Positions 1-5,579 of a stretch of 8,231 nt of DNA are shown piece after piece. A program made the position numbers and the translations under genes. A model generated the notes under the pieces. That model did not search any database. It saw only the letters and a list, made by a program, of their open reading frames with translations, and was not told the origin of the DNA. This DNA comes from Bacteroidota bacterium (lineage in GTDB: Bacteria; Bacteroidota; Bacteroidia; Chitinophagales; Chitinophagaceae). The DNA is taken from NCBI GenBank assembly GCA_023391895.1, contig JAEWAC010000379.1:1-8231 (forward strand), read 5' to 3'. Every line of letters starts with the position of its first letter. The stretch's first letter is position 1.

Positions 1-1342
1 TTTTTTTCACGATAACGCCTGTTTTGAAGGTGGCAAGGGCCGAAAAATGACGACGCAGGATGTGGTGTACAGCTTTCAAAGACTGGTTGACCCGGCCGTT
101 GCCAGCCCTGGTGCCTGGATCTTTAACGGAAAAGTGGATACGGTTAATGGCTTTAAAGCTTTGGATGACACCACCTTTCAGTTAAAACTGCTGCAGCCGT
201 ACCATCCCATTTTGGGTATTTTATCCATGCAGTATTGTTCGATTGTACCCAAAGAAGCGGTTCAGAAGTACGGTTCAGATTTTCGGCGGCAGGCGGTAGG
301 TACCGGTCCGTTTCAATTTGTAGCCTGGGAAGAAGGGCAGGCCTTGATCCTGAAAAAGAATCCAACTTATTTTGAAAAAGACACTGCTGGCAGGCGGTTG
401 CCGTACCTAGATGGCGTCAAGGTAAGCTTTTACGATAGCAAAGCCACCGAATTTTTGATGTTCCGGCAGGGGCAACTGGATTTTATCAACGACATTGATG
501 CTTCTTTTAAAGATGAGGTTTTGACCAAAAAAGGAACGCTGCGCAAGGAGTGGCAGGACAAAGTGGCGCTGCAAACCCATCCTTACCTTAATATTGAATA
601 CCTGGGCTTGCTGGTGGATAGTACCAATGCGCTGGTAAAAGGGGCACCCATCCGGATGAAAAAAGTGCGGCAGGCCATCAATTATGGTTTTGACCGGGAA
701 AAAATGATCCTGTACCTGCGCAATTCATTGGGCATACCGGCCCAAAGCGGTTTTGTGCCGGCAGGCCTGCCTTCGTTTGACTCGCTGGAGGTTAAAGGCT
801 ATCATTATAATCCGCAAAAGGCCCGGCAGCTGTTGCGGGAGGCCGGCTTTACCAGCCGTAGTCAAACGCCGCAGGTAAAGCTGCTGACCATACCCATTTA
901 TGCCGACATGGCCGATTACATTGCCCGACAGCTGGAAGAAATTGGCTTTAACATCCAGGTGGAGGTGGTGCAAAAATCCCTGTTGCTGGAAATGACCTCA
1001 AGCTCTAAAGCCTTGTTTTTCAGGGGCAGCTGGATTGCAGACTATCCCGATGCGGAAAATTACCTGTCGGTATTCTACTCCAAGAACCCGGCGCCACCCA
1101 ACTATACCCGCTATAAAAACCCTCAGTTTGATGCTTTATTTGAAAAAGCTTTGGCTGAAACGGATGATTCCTTACGCTACCAGTTGTACCGCCAGGCCGA
1201 CCAGGTCATGATACAGGACGCCCCGGTGGTGCCGCTTTGGTACGATGTGGTGATCCGGCTGGTGCAGCCCTGGGTACACAGTTTTCAGCCTAATGCCCTG
1301 AACCTGTTGGAGCTACGCCGGGTACAGTTGAACAGGGAATAG
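1..1342 (+). CDS. ABC transporter substrate-binding protein, family 5 (SBP_bac_5), 5'-truncated
   Basis: The frame is open from base 2 through the window edge, so the ATG at 47 is internal. The residues before it (FFHDNACFEGGKGRK) join directly to the MTTQDVVYSFQRL segment that is typical of peptide/nickel-type binding proteins (PF00496). About 446 residues are visible; full members usually have 500-600, so roughly 80-120 N-terminal residues, including any signal peptide or lipobox, lie outside the window. Supporting segments are GTGPFQFVAWEEG in the middle, RQAINYGFDREKM where the family has its conserved 'R-A-x-x-A-I-D-R' stretch, and WIADYPDAENYL followed by a C-terminal ...DAPVVPLWYDV run. 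The protein would bind a peptide or similar solute in the periplasm and pass it to an ABC permease; the ligand cannot be read from the sequence. No permease gene is visible. The TAG stop is at 1340-1342 and no clear terminator follows. Confidence 0.93.
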   Translation, partial: FFHDNACFEGGKGRKMTTQDVVYSFQRLVDPAVASPGAWIFNGKVDTVNGFKALDDTTFQLKLLQPYHPILGILSMQYCSIVPKEAVQKYGSDFRRQAVGTGPFQFVAWEEGQALILKKNPTYFEKDTAGRRLPYLDGVKVSFYDSKATEFLMFRQGQLDFINDIDASFKDEVLTKKGTLRKEWQDKVALQTHPYLNIEYLGLLVDSTNALVKGAPIRMKKVRQAINYGFDREKMILYLRNSLGIPAQSGFVPAGLPSFDSLEVKGYHYNPQKARQLLREAGFTSRSQTPQVKLLTIPIYADMADYIARQLEEIGFNIQVEVVQKSLLLEMTSSSKALFFRGSWIADYPDAENYLSVFYSKNPAPPNYTRYKNPQFDALFEKALAETDDSLRYQLYRQADQVMIQDAPVVPLWYDVVIRLVQPWVHSFQPNALNLLELRRVQLNRE

Positions 1343-1442
1343 GTGGTTCAGCCTTAAGGGAGCGGAGTCCTGAAAAATGAAAAAGGTAAAATGAAAATAA
1401 GGAGCAGTATGGGCTTTTAAAGGTTTGCCCCCTCCCTCTGAT

Positions 1443-1459
1443 CTCTCCACGGTGGAGAG
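1443..1459. repeat. Short near-perfect palindrome (CTCTCCAC-G-GTGGAGAG)
   Basis: Two 8-nt arms are exact reverse complements around a single central G. A pyrimidine-rich CCCCCTCCCTCT tract precedes it and AGGCCAGGCGG follows. No T-run follows on either side, so it does not read as a rho-independent terminator. The composition (C/T-rich, palindrome of CTCTCC/GGAGAG, then G-rich) resembles a dispersed intergenic repeat seen in many Bacteroidota genomes; that comparison is from memory. Confidence 0.6.
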
Positions 1460-1570
1460 GAAGGCCAGGCGGTTGATTTTAAGGCAGCTATAGAATTGAC
1501 CTATGGGCTTTTGAACCTTTTCTTAGCTGAAACGGGCAATCTTTTAACTTCTTTAAAACCCCATATACTA

Positions 1571-1600
1571 GGAGATGCCGAAACAAGTTCGGCCTGACAG
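1571..1600. repeat. Hairpin repeat of the 'GAGATGCCGAAACAAGTTCGGC..TGACA' type
   Basis: The arms GCCGAA (1577-1582) and TTCGGC (1588-1593) are exact reverse complements around an ACAAG loop, followed by CTGACA. From general familiarity this matches a very common Bacteroidota intergenic repeat in which a GAAACAAGTTC core is flanked by variable complementary bases. It lies inside a spurious minus-strand reading frame (1488-1688), which it explains better than a gene does. Confidence 0.6.
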
Positions 1601-1738
1601 GTGAGAGGTATTTGAAATAGGCTCCACTAGCTGGTAGAAGCAGATAAGGTCTTGATTCTTTCAAAACCCCATATGCACCTCCAACCAATCAACTATTCAA
1701 CCCATTCAACTTCTTCAAAATCCCATGCCCGGAAAAGC

Positions 1739-1783
1739 AATAGCGGCAGGAGCACCTAAAAAGCCATGCTGCCTGCCGCTATT
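1739..1783 (-). terminator. Rho-independent terminator of the minus-strand small gene
   Basis: The arms at 1739-1754 and 1767-1783 pair over 12 consecutive bases (AATAGCGGCAGG with CCTGCCGCTATT), then after one bulged base over four more (AGCA with TGCT), leaving a 12-nt loop. On the minus strand the stem is followed by TTGCTTTTCC, a modest U-rich tail. It begins 15 nt after the stop codon at 1799-1801. On the plus strand no T-run follows, so it serves the minus-strand gene first; it could still slow transcription arriving from the transporter gene. Confidence 0.75.
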
Positions 1784-1798
1784 GATACCTTAGGTGGG

Positions 1799-2068
1799 TT
1801 ACTCTTCGTCTTCTTCTTCGTGATAAGCGTCCTCGTTACTATTGTATTGCCTTTCCCAATCTTCAACCGCCTGGTCGCTCAGACACTCAATAATGTCGTA
1901 AATAGGGTCGGTCTTCCGTTTCCAGCCGGTAATCAGCTGATCGTCATAGGTAAAGACATACATGCAATAATCTGATTCCGAAGTCACTTTGATCAGACTA
2001 ATGGGAGCGTCCATTTTTTCCTGCACCAGGTAATAACATCCGGGTTCCAGCAATCCATACGAATACAT
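1799..2068 (-). CDS. Small acidic hypothetical protein (89 aa)
   Basis: I chose the ATG at 2068-2066 (protein begins MYSYGLLEPGCYYLVQEK). AAGGA at 2080-2076 lies 7 nt upstream, which is good spacing, whereas the in-frame TTG at 2074 would be nearly on top of that site. The protein is compact, with an N-terminal part rich in hydrophobic and aromatic residues (about 1-45, containing YYLVQEK and YCMYVFTYDDQLI) and a helical-looking segment (WKRKTDPIYDIIECLSDQAVEDWERQY). It ends in a strongly acidic tail, NEDAYHEEEDEE. There is no signal peptide or membrane segment, so it is probably cytoplasmic. It has its own promoter, ribosome binding site and terminator, so it is a real monocistronic gene. 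I do not recognise a functional family; a lineage-specific conserved hypothetical is the likely status. Confidence 0.8.
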   Translation of the reverse strand: MYSYGLLEPGCYYLVQEKMDAPISLIKVTSESDYCMYVFTYDDQLITGWKRKTDPIYDIIECLSDQAVEDWERQYNSNEDAYHEEEDEE

Positions 2069-2148
2069 ACACAATTCCTTTTTGTGGTTTACTAACTGTT
2101 ACAATGGGTTAAGTAAGCAGAATTATAATGGGTGTTGGTTTGTTTTGG

Positions 2149-2181
2149 CCGGTCGCCACCGCAGTGTTTGGTGGTAACCGG
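2149..2181 (-). promoter_or_regulatory. GC-rich 5' leader hairpin of the minus-strand small gene
   Basis: The outer arms CCGGT/ACCGG (2149-2153 and 2177-2181) and inner arms CCACC/GGTGG (2156-2160 and 2170-2174) pair, separated by one mismatch and one G-T wobble, with a 9-nt loop. It starts a few bases downstream of the predicted minus-strand promoter, so it would form at or very near the 5' end of that transcript, about 80 nt before the start codon. In transcript sense it begins CCGGTT and ends TGCGGTGGCGACCGG. Both features recur in the parE leader hairpin at 2373-2406. Confidence 0.6.
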
Positions 2182-2184
2182 GGT

Positions 2185-2214
2185 CAAAATTAGGGGTTTT
2201 GAATTGATAGCAAA
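2185..2214 (-). promoter_or_regulatory. Bacteroidota-type promoter of the minus-strand small gene
   Basis: Read on the minus strand, TAATTTTG at 2192-2185 fits the Bacteroidota -7 consensus TAnnTTTG exactly, and TTTG at 2214-2211 supplies a -33 element with an 18-nt spacer. The predicted transcription start falls near 2178-2181, giving a leader of about 110 nt before the ATG at 2068. Confidence 0.65.
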
Positions 2215-2317
2215 AGTAATCCGTCAAATAAAAAGCAAAAATTATATTTAGTGTTGAATACCAATACGTTATGGCCAAAAATAACCTTATAAAAATATTT
2301 TCATTTGGCTAAAAAAA

Positions 2318-2351
2318 TTAGCAAAAAAGCCGCTGTTTTTTCTTATATTTG
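2318..2351 (+). promoter_or_regulatory. Bacteroidota-type promoter of the parE-parC transcription unit
   Basis: TATATTTG at 2344-2351 is an exact match to the TAnnTTTG -7 consensus. The -33 region is weak (TTAG at 2318-2321, 22-nt spacer) and lies in an A-rich tract. The predicted start near 2356-2358 gives a parE leader of about 113 nt. No comparable element was seen between the later genes of the run, so this may drive all of them. Confidence 0.6.
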
Positions 2352-2372
2352 CCCACTTATTTTTGCTGATGT

Positions 2373-2406
2373 CCGGTTGCCGGGCACCAGGGTGCGGTGC
2401 GACCGG
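2373..2406 (+). promoter_or_regulatory. GC-rich 5' leader hairpin of parE
   Basis: The arms CCGGTTGC (2373-2380) and GCGACCGG (2399-2406) pair over 8 bp including one G-U wobble. Inside them GCAC and GTGC (2384-2387 and 2392-2395) can pair around a CAGG loop. The element sits about 15 nt after the predicted transcription start and about 64 nt before the parE start codon, in otherwise AT-rich DNA. It shares its first six bases and a TGCGGT..GCGACCGG block with the hairpin on the opposite strand at 2149-2181. An in-frame reading (from TTG 2363 or ATG 2369) crosses it, but I take it as untranslated leader. Confidence 0.55.
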
Positions 2407-2470
2407 TGGGATGGAAAAACATAAGTTGAGACCAAAATTATTTTCATTTTTTACAAGCGTTAGAGATCCT

Positions 2471-4375
2471 ATGGCTGAAACAAAAAAAGTTTTTGAGTAC
2501 ACCGAAGACAGTATCCGAAGCCTCGACTGGCGGGAGCATATCCGCCTGCGTCCCGGTATGTACATTGGCAAACTGGGCGATGGCGCCTCGCCCGATGATG
2601 GTATTTATGTATTGGTAAAGGAGGTGATTGACAACTGTATTGACGAATTTGCCATGGGCTATGGCCGTAATGTGGAGGTGTCTATTAAAGATAAAACCGT
2701 CACCGTGCGGGACTATGGCCGGGGTATTCCGCTGGGCAAGGTGGTAGACGTGGTGAGCAAGATCAATACCGGCGCCAAGTACGACAGCAAGGCCTTTCAG
2801 AAAAGCGTGGGTCTGAACGGGGTAGGTACCAAGGCGGTGAACGCCCTGAGTAACTATTTTAAGGTGGCCGCCTTCCGGGATGGCAAAATGAAGGAAGCCG
2901 AATTTGAACGCGGCGTTCTGATAAAAGAACACAAGGAAGCGAAAACTACCGAAGAAAACGGTACGCTGGTCACCTTTGTGCCGGACGATACCATTTTCAA
3001 GAATTTCCATTTTATACCGGAATACCTGGAAAAGCAGATCTGGAACTATTGCTTTTTGAATGCCGGCCTTCGCATTGTCTTCAACGGCAAAACCTATGTA
3101 AGTAAAAACGGCTTGCTGGACCTGCTGCGCCGGGAAACCAATTACGATACTGACCCCGAAGGCGTTCGCTATCCCATCATCCACTTAAAAGGAGAGGACA
3201 TTGAAGTCGCCATCACCCATAATAATGATTATGGCGAGGATTACTACAGCTTTGTGAACGGGCAGCACACCACCCAGGGTGGTACGCACCAGGCCGCTTT
3301 CCGCGAAGCCTATGTAAAGGTGATCCGCGATTTTTTCAAAAAAGATTATGAAGCTCCCGACATCCGTCAAAGCATTGTAGCGGCCGTGGCCGTTCGGGTG
3401 GTAGAGCCGGTGTTTGAAAGTCAGACCAAAACCAAGCTGGGCTCTTTATACGTAGAAGAAGGCGGCCAGAGCATGAAGCAGTTTGTGCTGGACTTCCTGA
3501 GTCGCGAGCTGGACAACTTTCTGCATAAAAACCCCACGGTGGCCGATGCGCTGAAAAAACGCATTGAGCAAAGCGAACGGGAGCGCAAAGAACTGGCCGG
3601 TATTAAAAAGCTGGCCAACGAACGGGCTAAAAAAGCCAACCTGCACAACAAAAAGCTGCGCGACTGCCGCGTCCACCTGAACGACGAGCCGCCCGCTAAG
3701 AACAAAAACGAATTTTTTACGGCGCAAAAGGAAAGCACCATCTTTATTACTGAAGGCGACTCTGCCTCCGGTTCTATCACCAAAGCCCGCGACGTGGAAA
3801 CCCAGGCCGTATTCAGCTTACGCGGTAAGCCGCTCAACTGCTTTGGCATGACCAAAAAGATCGTGTACGAAAATGAGGAACTGAACCTGTTGCAGCACGC
3901 CCTCAATATTGAAGAAGGACTGGAAGGCCTGCGCTACAACCGCATTGTGATTGCTACCGATGCCGACGTGGATGGCATGCACATCCGCCTGCTGATCATG
4001 ACCTTCTTTTTGCAGTTCTTCCCCGACCTGGTAAAAAAAGACCATATTTATATATTGGAAACACCGCTGTTCCGGGTACGCAACAAGCAGGAAACCATTT
4101 ACTGCTATTCCGAAGCCGAAAAGCAAAAGGCCGTTAAGAAGCTGGGTGGTAAACCGGAGATCACCCGCTTTAAGGGTCTGGGTGAGATCAGCCCGGATGA
4201 ATTTGCCGCCTTTATTGGTGAAGACATCCGCCTGCAGCCGGTGATCCTGGAGCATGGCGATTCCATTCAGCAATTGCTGGAGTATTATATGGGTAAAAAC
4301 ACCCAGGACCGGCAGGAGTTTATTATCAATAACCTGAGGGTGGAGCTGGATGCGGTGGAGACGGTAGAAGCGTGA
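2471..4375 (+). CDS. parE: DNA topoisomerase IV subunit B (type IIA, ATPase subunit)
   Basis: This is the ATP-binding subunit that, with ParC, decatenates and relaxes DNA after replication. With the ATG at 2471 it has 634 residues, normal for the family. The GHKL ATPase domain shows EVIDNCIDEF (E51, N55), VRDYGRGIP (D81) and GLNGVGT (114-120), with the transducer QTKTKLG at 318-324. The TOPRIM domain has EGDSA (428-432), RGKPLN (451-456), DADVDG (497-502) with D497/D499/D501, and KGLGE (568-572). The frame is open upstream to TTG 2363, but the extra residues (MLMSGCRAPGCG...) do not resemble ParE and cover the GC-rich leader hairpin, so MAETKKVFEYTEDSIRSLDW is preferred as the N-terminus; no good Shine-Dalgarno precedes it. 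ParE is preferred over GyrB because a ParC-like gene follows in the same run. The TGA stop overlaps an ATG (TGATG). Confidence 0.95.
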   Translation: MAETKKVFEYTEDSIRSLDWREHIRLRPGMYIGKLGDGASPDDGIYVLVKEVIDNCIDEFAMGYGRNVEVSIKDKTVTVRDYGRGIPLGKVVDVVSKINTGAKYDSKAFQKSVGLNGVGTKAVNALSNYFKVAAFRDGKMKEAEFERGVLIKEHKEAKTTEENGTLVTFVPDDTIFKNFHFIPEYLEKQIWNYCFLNAGLRIVFNGKTYVSKNGLLDLLRRETNYDTDPEGVRYPIIHLKGEDIEVAITHNNDYGEDYYSFVNGQHTTQGGTHQAAFREAYVKVIRDFFKKDYEAPDIRQSIVAAVAVRVVEPVFESQTKTKLGSLYVEEGGQSMKQFVLDFLSRELDNFLHKNPTVADALKKRIEQSERERKELAGIKKLANERAKKANLHNKKLRDCRVHLNDEPPAKNKNEFFTAQKESTIFITEGDSASGSITKARDVETQAVFSLRGKPLNCFGMTKKIVYENEELNLLQHALNIEEGLEGLRYNRIVIATDADVDGMHIRLLIMTFFLQFFPDLVKKDHIYILETPLFRVRNKQETIYCYSEAEKQKAVKKLGGKPEITRFKGLGEISPDEFAAFIGEDIRLQPVILEHGDSIQQLLEYYMGKNTQDRQEFIINNLRVELDAVETVEA

Positions 4376-4377
4376 TG

Positions 4378-4404
4378 AAGAATTAATAATTAGTAATTAA
4401 TAAT
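4378..4404 (+). repeat. Left 27-bp inverted repeat arm
   Basis: This is the exact reverse complement of 4764-4790. It is 85% or more A+T and contains two direct copies of AATTAATAAT (4381-4390 and 4395-4404) separated by TAGT. It ends 3 nt before the GTG start of the four-helix-bundle gene. Confidence 0.9.
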
Positions 4405-4407
4405 CGG

Positions 4408-4758
4408 GTGAAAGATAATAACCTGATATTGAACAAAACCTTCCAGTTTGGATTGCGGATTATTAAATTACATCTTTACCTGCGGGAGAAAAAAGTGGAT
4501 AGAACATTGATTACCCAGCTTTTAAGAAGCGGCACTTCTATTGGTGCTAATACGGAGGAAGCACTGGGCGGTTCTTCCAGAAAAGACTTTCTTCAAAAAT
4601 TAAGAATTGCATATAGAGAAACAAGAGAAACTAAATACTGGATAAAGCTATTAAGAGAAAGCGGGTTACTGGAACATAAGATTGCTGATTCGATGCTGAT
4701 AGATTGTGATGAAATTTTGAAAATTCTAACCGCAATTATCAATGGTTCCCAATCCTAA
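4408..4758 (+). CDS. Four-helix-bundle protein (TIGR02436 / S23 ribosomal-intervening-sequence family)
   Basis: The product has 116 residues, the usual size for the family, and starts at GTG 4408. The diagnostic central segment runs from about residue 37 to 82: QLLRSGTSIGANTEEA, then GGSSRKDFLQKL, then AYRETRETKYWIKLL. Heptad-like hydrophobic spacing along four predicted helices fits the known fold. There is no signal peptide or membrane segment. Members were first described as ORFs in intervening sequences of 23S rRNA genes, and relatives include the Avd accessory protein of diversity-generating retroelements; no general biochemical role is agreed. Here the gene fills nearly all the space between the 27-bp inverted arms, so it belongs to that unit rather than to the topoisomerase operon. 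It has no clear Shine-Dalgarno or promoter of its own and probably depends on transcription from parE. Confidence 0.9.
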   Translation: MKDNNLILNKTFQFGLRIIKLHLYLREKKVDRTLITQLLRSGTSIGANTEEALGGSSRKDFLQKLRIAYRETRETKYWIKLLRESGLLEHKIADSMLIDCDEILKILTAIINGSQS

Positions 4759-4763
4759 GCTCA

Positions 4764-4790
4764 ATTATTAATTACTAATTATTAATTCTT
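4764..4790 (-). repeat. Right 27-bp inverted repeat arm
   Basis: This is the exact reverse complement of 4378-4404. It lies just after the four-helix-bundle stop codon (4756-4758) and just before the methyltransferase, occupying the place where that gene's ribosome binding site would be expected. Confidence 0.9.
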
Positions 4791-4796
4791 AATTAT

Positions 4797-5519
4797 TTGA
4801 ACAAGCTCGATCTCATCAGAAAGGCCAAAGCACTCTTCATGAAGTACAACCTGCATGGCGTGGTGCAGCCTTTTAGCAGCGGCGTGCAGAACGGCGTTTT
4901 TATGTCGGAAATGTCCAAGTGGCGCAAAGACCACCCGGTAAAAGGTTATAACGACTTTTACCGGGAGACCTGGGACTATAACCGGCGCTATCAACTGTAC
5001 GAAGCCATTGCCCAACAGGAAAATCTTTTTCAAAACCCCATCGACTATTTTGAATTTGGTGTGGCCGGTGGTTACTCCTTTAAGTGGTGGCTCGATAAAA
5101 ATGGACAACCCGGCTCCCGGTTCTTTGGTTTTGATACGTTTGAAGGCCTGCCGGAAAAATGGGGTGGTTTTGAAAAAGGGTCCATGGCCTATGCCATGGA
5201 GTCTTTGAACATCCGGGATGAAAGAGCCGCCTTGTATAAAGGATTGTTTCAGGATACACTGATTCCTTTTTTGGAACAATATGATAACCAAAACCGTAAG
5301 CTGATTCATATTGATTCGGACCTGTTCAGCTCCGCGCTGTTTGTGATGACGCAGCTCTATAGGTTTTTAAAGCCGGGTGATATTTTGTTGTTTGACGAAT
5401 TTGCGGTTCCCAAACATGAGTTCCTGGCTTTCAAGATCTTTACCGAATCATTTTATATTAAATACGAAGTAATTGGCGCCGCCAACAATTATTTGTTTGT
5501 GGCCATTAAGCTTGTATAA
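4797..5519 (+). CDS. Class I SAM-dependent methyltransferase, TylF/MycF-like
   Basis: The product has 240 residues if it starts at TTG 4797; the next candidate is ATG 4839, and no ATG lies upstream before an in-frame stop at 4776. The SAM-binding motif I is FEFGVAGGYS (85-94). The acidic loop FGFDTFEGLPE (110-120, D113) and the downstream HIDSDLFSS (171-179, D173 and D175) plus LLFDEF (197-202, D200) match the pattern of the macrocin O-methyltransferase family (PF05711), in which the acidic residues hold a metal ion. No signal peptide is seen, so it is cytoplasmic. The acceptor is unknown; relatives modify sugars in natural products and cell-surface glycans, and no such pathway is visible here. 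The start is unusual: the AT-rich right arm of the preceding unit sits directly upstream with no Shine-Dalgarno. Removing that unit would give an N-terminus MNYLNKLDL starting in the parE stop codon. Confidence 0.85.
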   Translation: MNKLDLIRKAKALFMKYNLHGVVQPFSSGVQNGVFMSEMSKWRKDHPVKGYNDFYRETWDYNRRYQLYEAIAQQENLFQNPIDYFEFGVAGGYSFKWWLDKNGQPGSRFFGFDTFEGLPEKWGGFEKGSMAYAMESLNIRDERAALYKGLFQDTLIPFLEQYDNQNRKLIHIDSDLFSSALFVMTQLYRFLKPGDILLFDEFAVPKHEFLAFKIFTESFYIKYEVIGAANNYLFVAIKLV

Positions 5520-5542
5520 AGGAGTGGAAAAAGCTTCAAAAC

Positions 5543-5579
5543 ATCATACATCAAAAAATCAGATATCATACATATGATA
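5543..5579 (+). promoter_or_regulatory. Repeats and inverted repeat spanning the DUF1835 gene start
   Basis: ATCATACAT occurs at 5543-5551 and again at 5565-5573, the second copy ending immediately before the ATG. The second copy also takes part in an inverted repeat, TATCAT (5564-5569) and ATGATA (5574-5579) around ACAT, whose right arm contains the start codon. There is no Shine-Dalgarno. The structure is short and A+T-rich, so a regulatory role is only a suggestion. Confidence 0.35.

Larger units (their letters stand above)
1400..1730. repeat. Gene-poor intergenic repeat mosaic
   Basis: I see no convincing gene between the transporter gene and the minus-strand small gene. Instead a 14-nt word close to TATGGGSTTTTRAA occurs five times. 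Two copies are on the plus strand (1408-1421 and 1502-1515) and three are on the minus strand (1552-1565, 1660-1673 and a weaker copy at 1713-1726). The opposed copies at 1502-1515 and 1552-1565 can pair at 12 of 14 positions. Two small hairpins, listed separately, lie within the same stretch. The overall look is of decayed, nested dispersed repeats of the kind that fill Bacteroidota intergenic regions; that identity is inferred, not looked up. Confidence 0.6.
4378..4790. mobile_element. 413-bp unit with perfect 27-bp inverted ends carrying a four-helix-bundle gene
   Basis: Bases 4378-4404 and 4764-4790 are exact reverse complements over 27 nt, and pairing stops at both edges of each arm. The only gene inside is the four-helix-bundle ORF. 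The unit starts 2 nt after the parE stop and ends 6 nt before the methyltransferase TTG. Deleting it on paper places ATG (4375-4377) directly before AAT TAT TTG AAC, in frame with the methyltransferase, which restores a TGATG overlap. No transposase and no obvious target duplication are visible. The architecture parallels rRNA intervening sequences, which encode this same protein family between complementary ends. It could be a non-autonomous mobile element or an RNA-processed intervening sequence. Confidence 0.6.

Noticed and set aside
47..1342. ATG at 47 as the start of the binding-protein gene
   Set aside because: The frame is open to the window edge and the upstream residues (CFEGGKGRK) continue the family alignment, so the gene is truncated by the window and 47 is internal.
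1488..1688. 66-residue minus-strand reading frame
   Set aside because: It is built from the repeat words and hairpin of the intergenic mosaic (YGVLK encoded twice), with no ribosome binding site or domain.
1766..1975. 69-residue plus-strand reading frame
   Set aside because: It begins inside the terminator stem and runs antisense to the well-supported small acidic gene.
2308..2322. GCTAA-AAAAA-TTAGC inverted repeat upstream of the parE promoter
   Set aside because: It is a 5-bp stem in a highly A-rich tract, easily expected by chance; it overlaps the weak -33 region but gives no firm signal.
2363..2470. N-terminal extension of ParE from TTG 2363, ATG 2369 or ATG 2411
   Set aside because: The extra residues do not resemble ParE, the region lies just after the predicted transcription start and includes the GC-rich leader hairpin, and MAETKKVFEYTEDSIRSLDW is a normal ParE N-terminus. 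ATG 2411 cannot be fully excluded.
2444..3184. 246-residue minus-strand open frame and other antisense frames across parE
   Set aside because: They oppose a gene with all catalytic motifs intact and show no domain; they are by-products of its codon use.
5508..5536. AAGCTT repeated at 5508-5513 and 5531-5536 as a possible terminator after the methyltransferase
   Set aside because: AAGCTT is self-complementary, the stem is only 6 bp with a 17-nt loop, and the following sequence (CAAAACATC) has no T-run.
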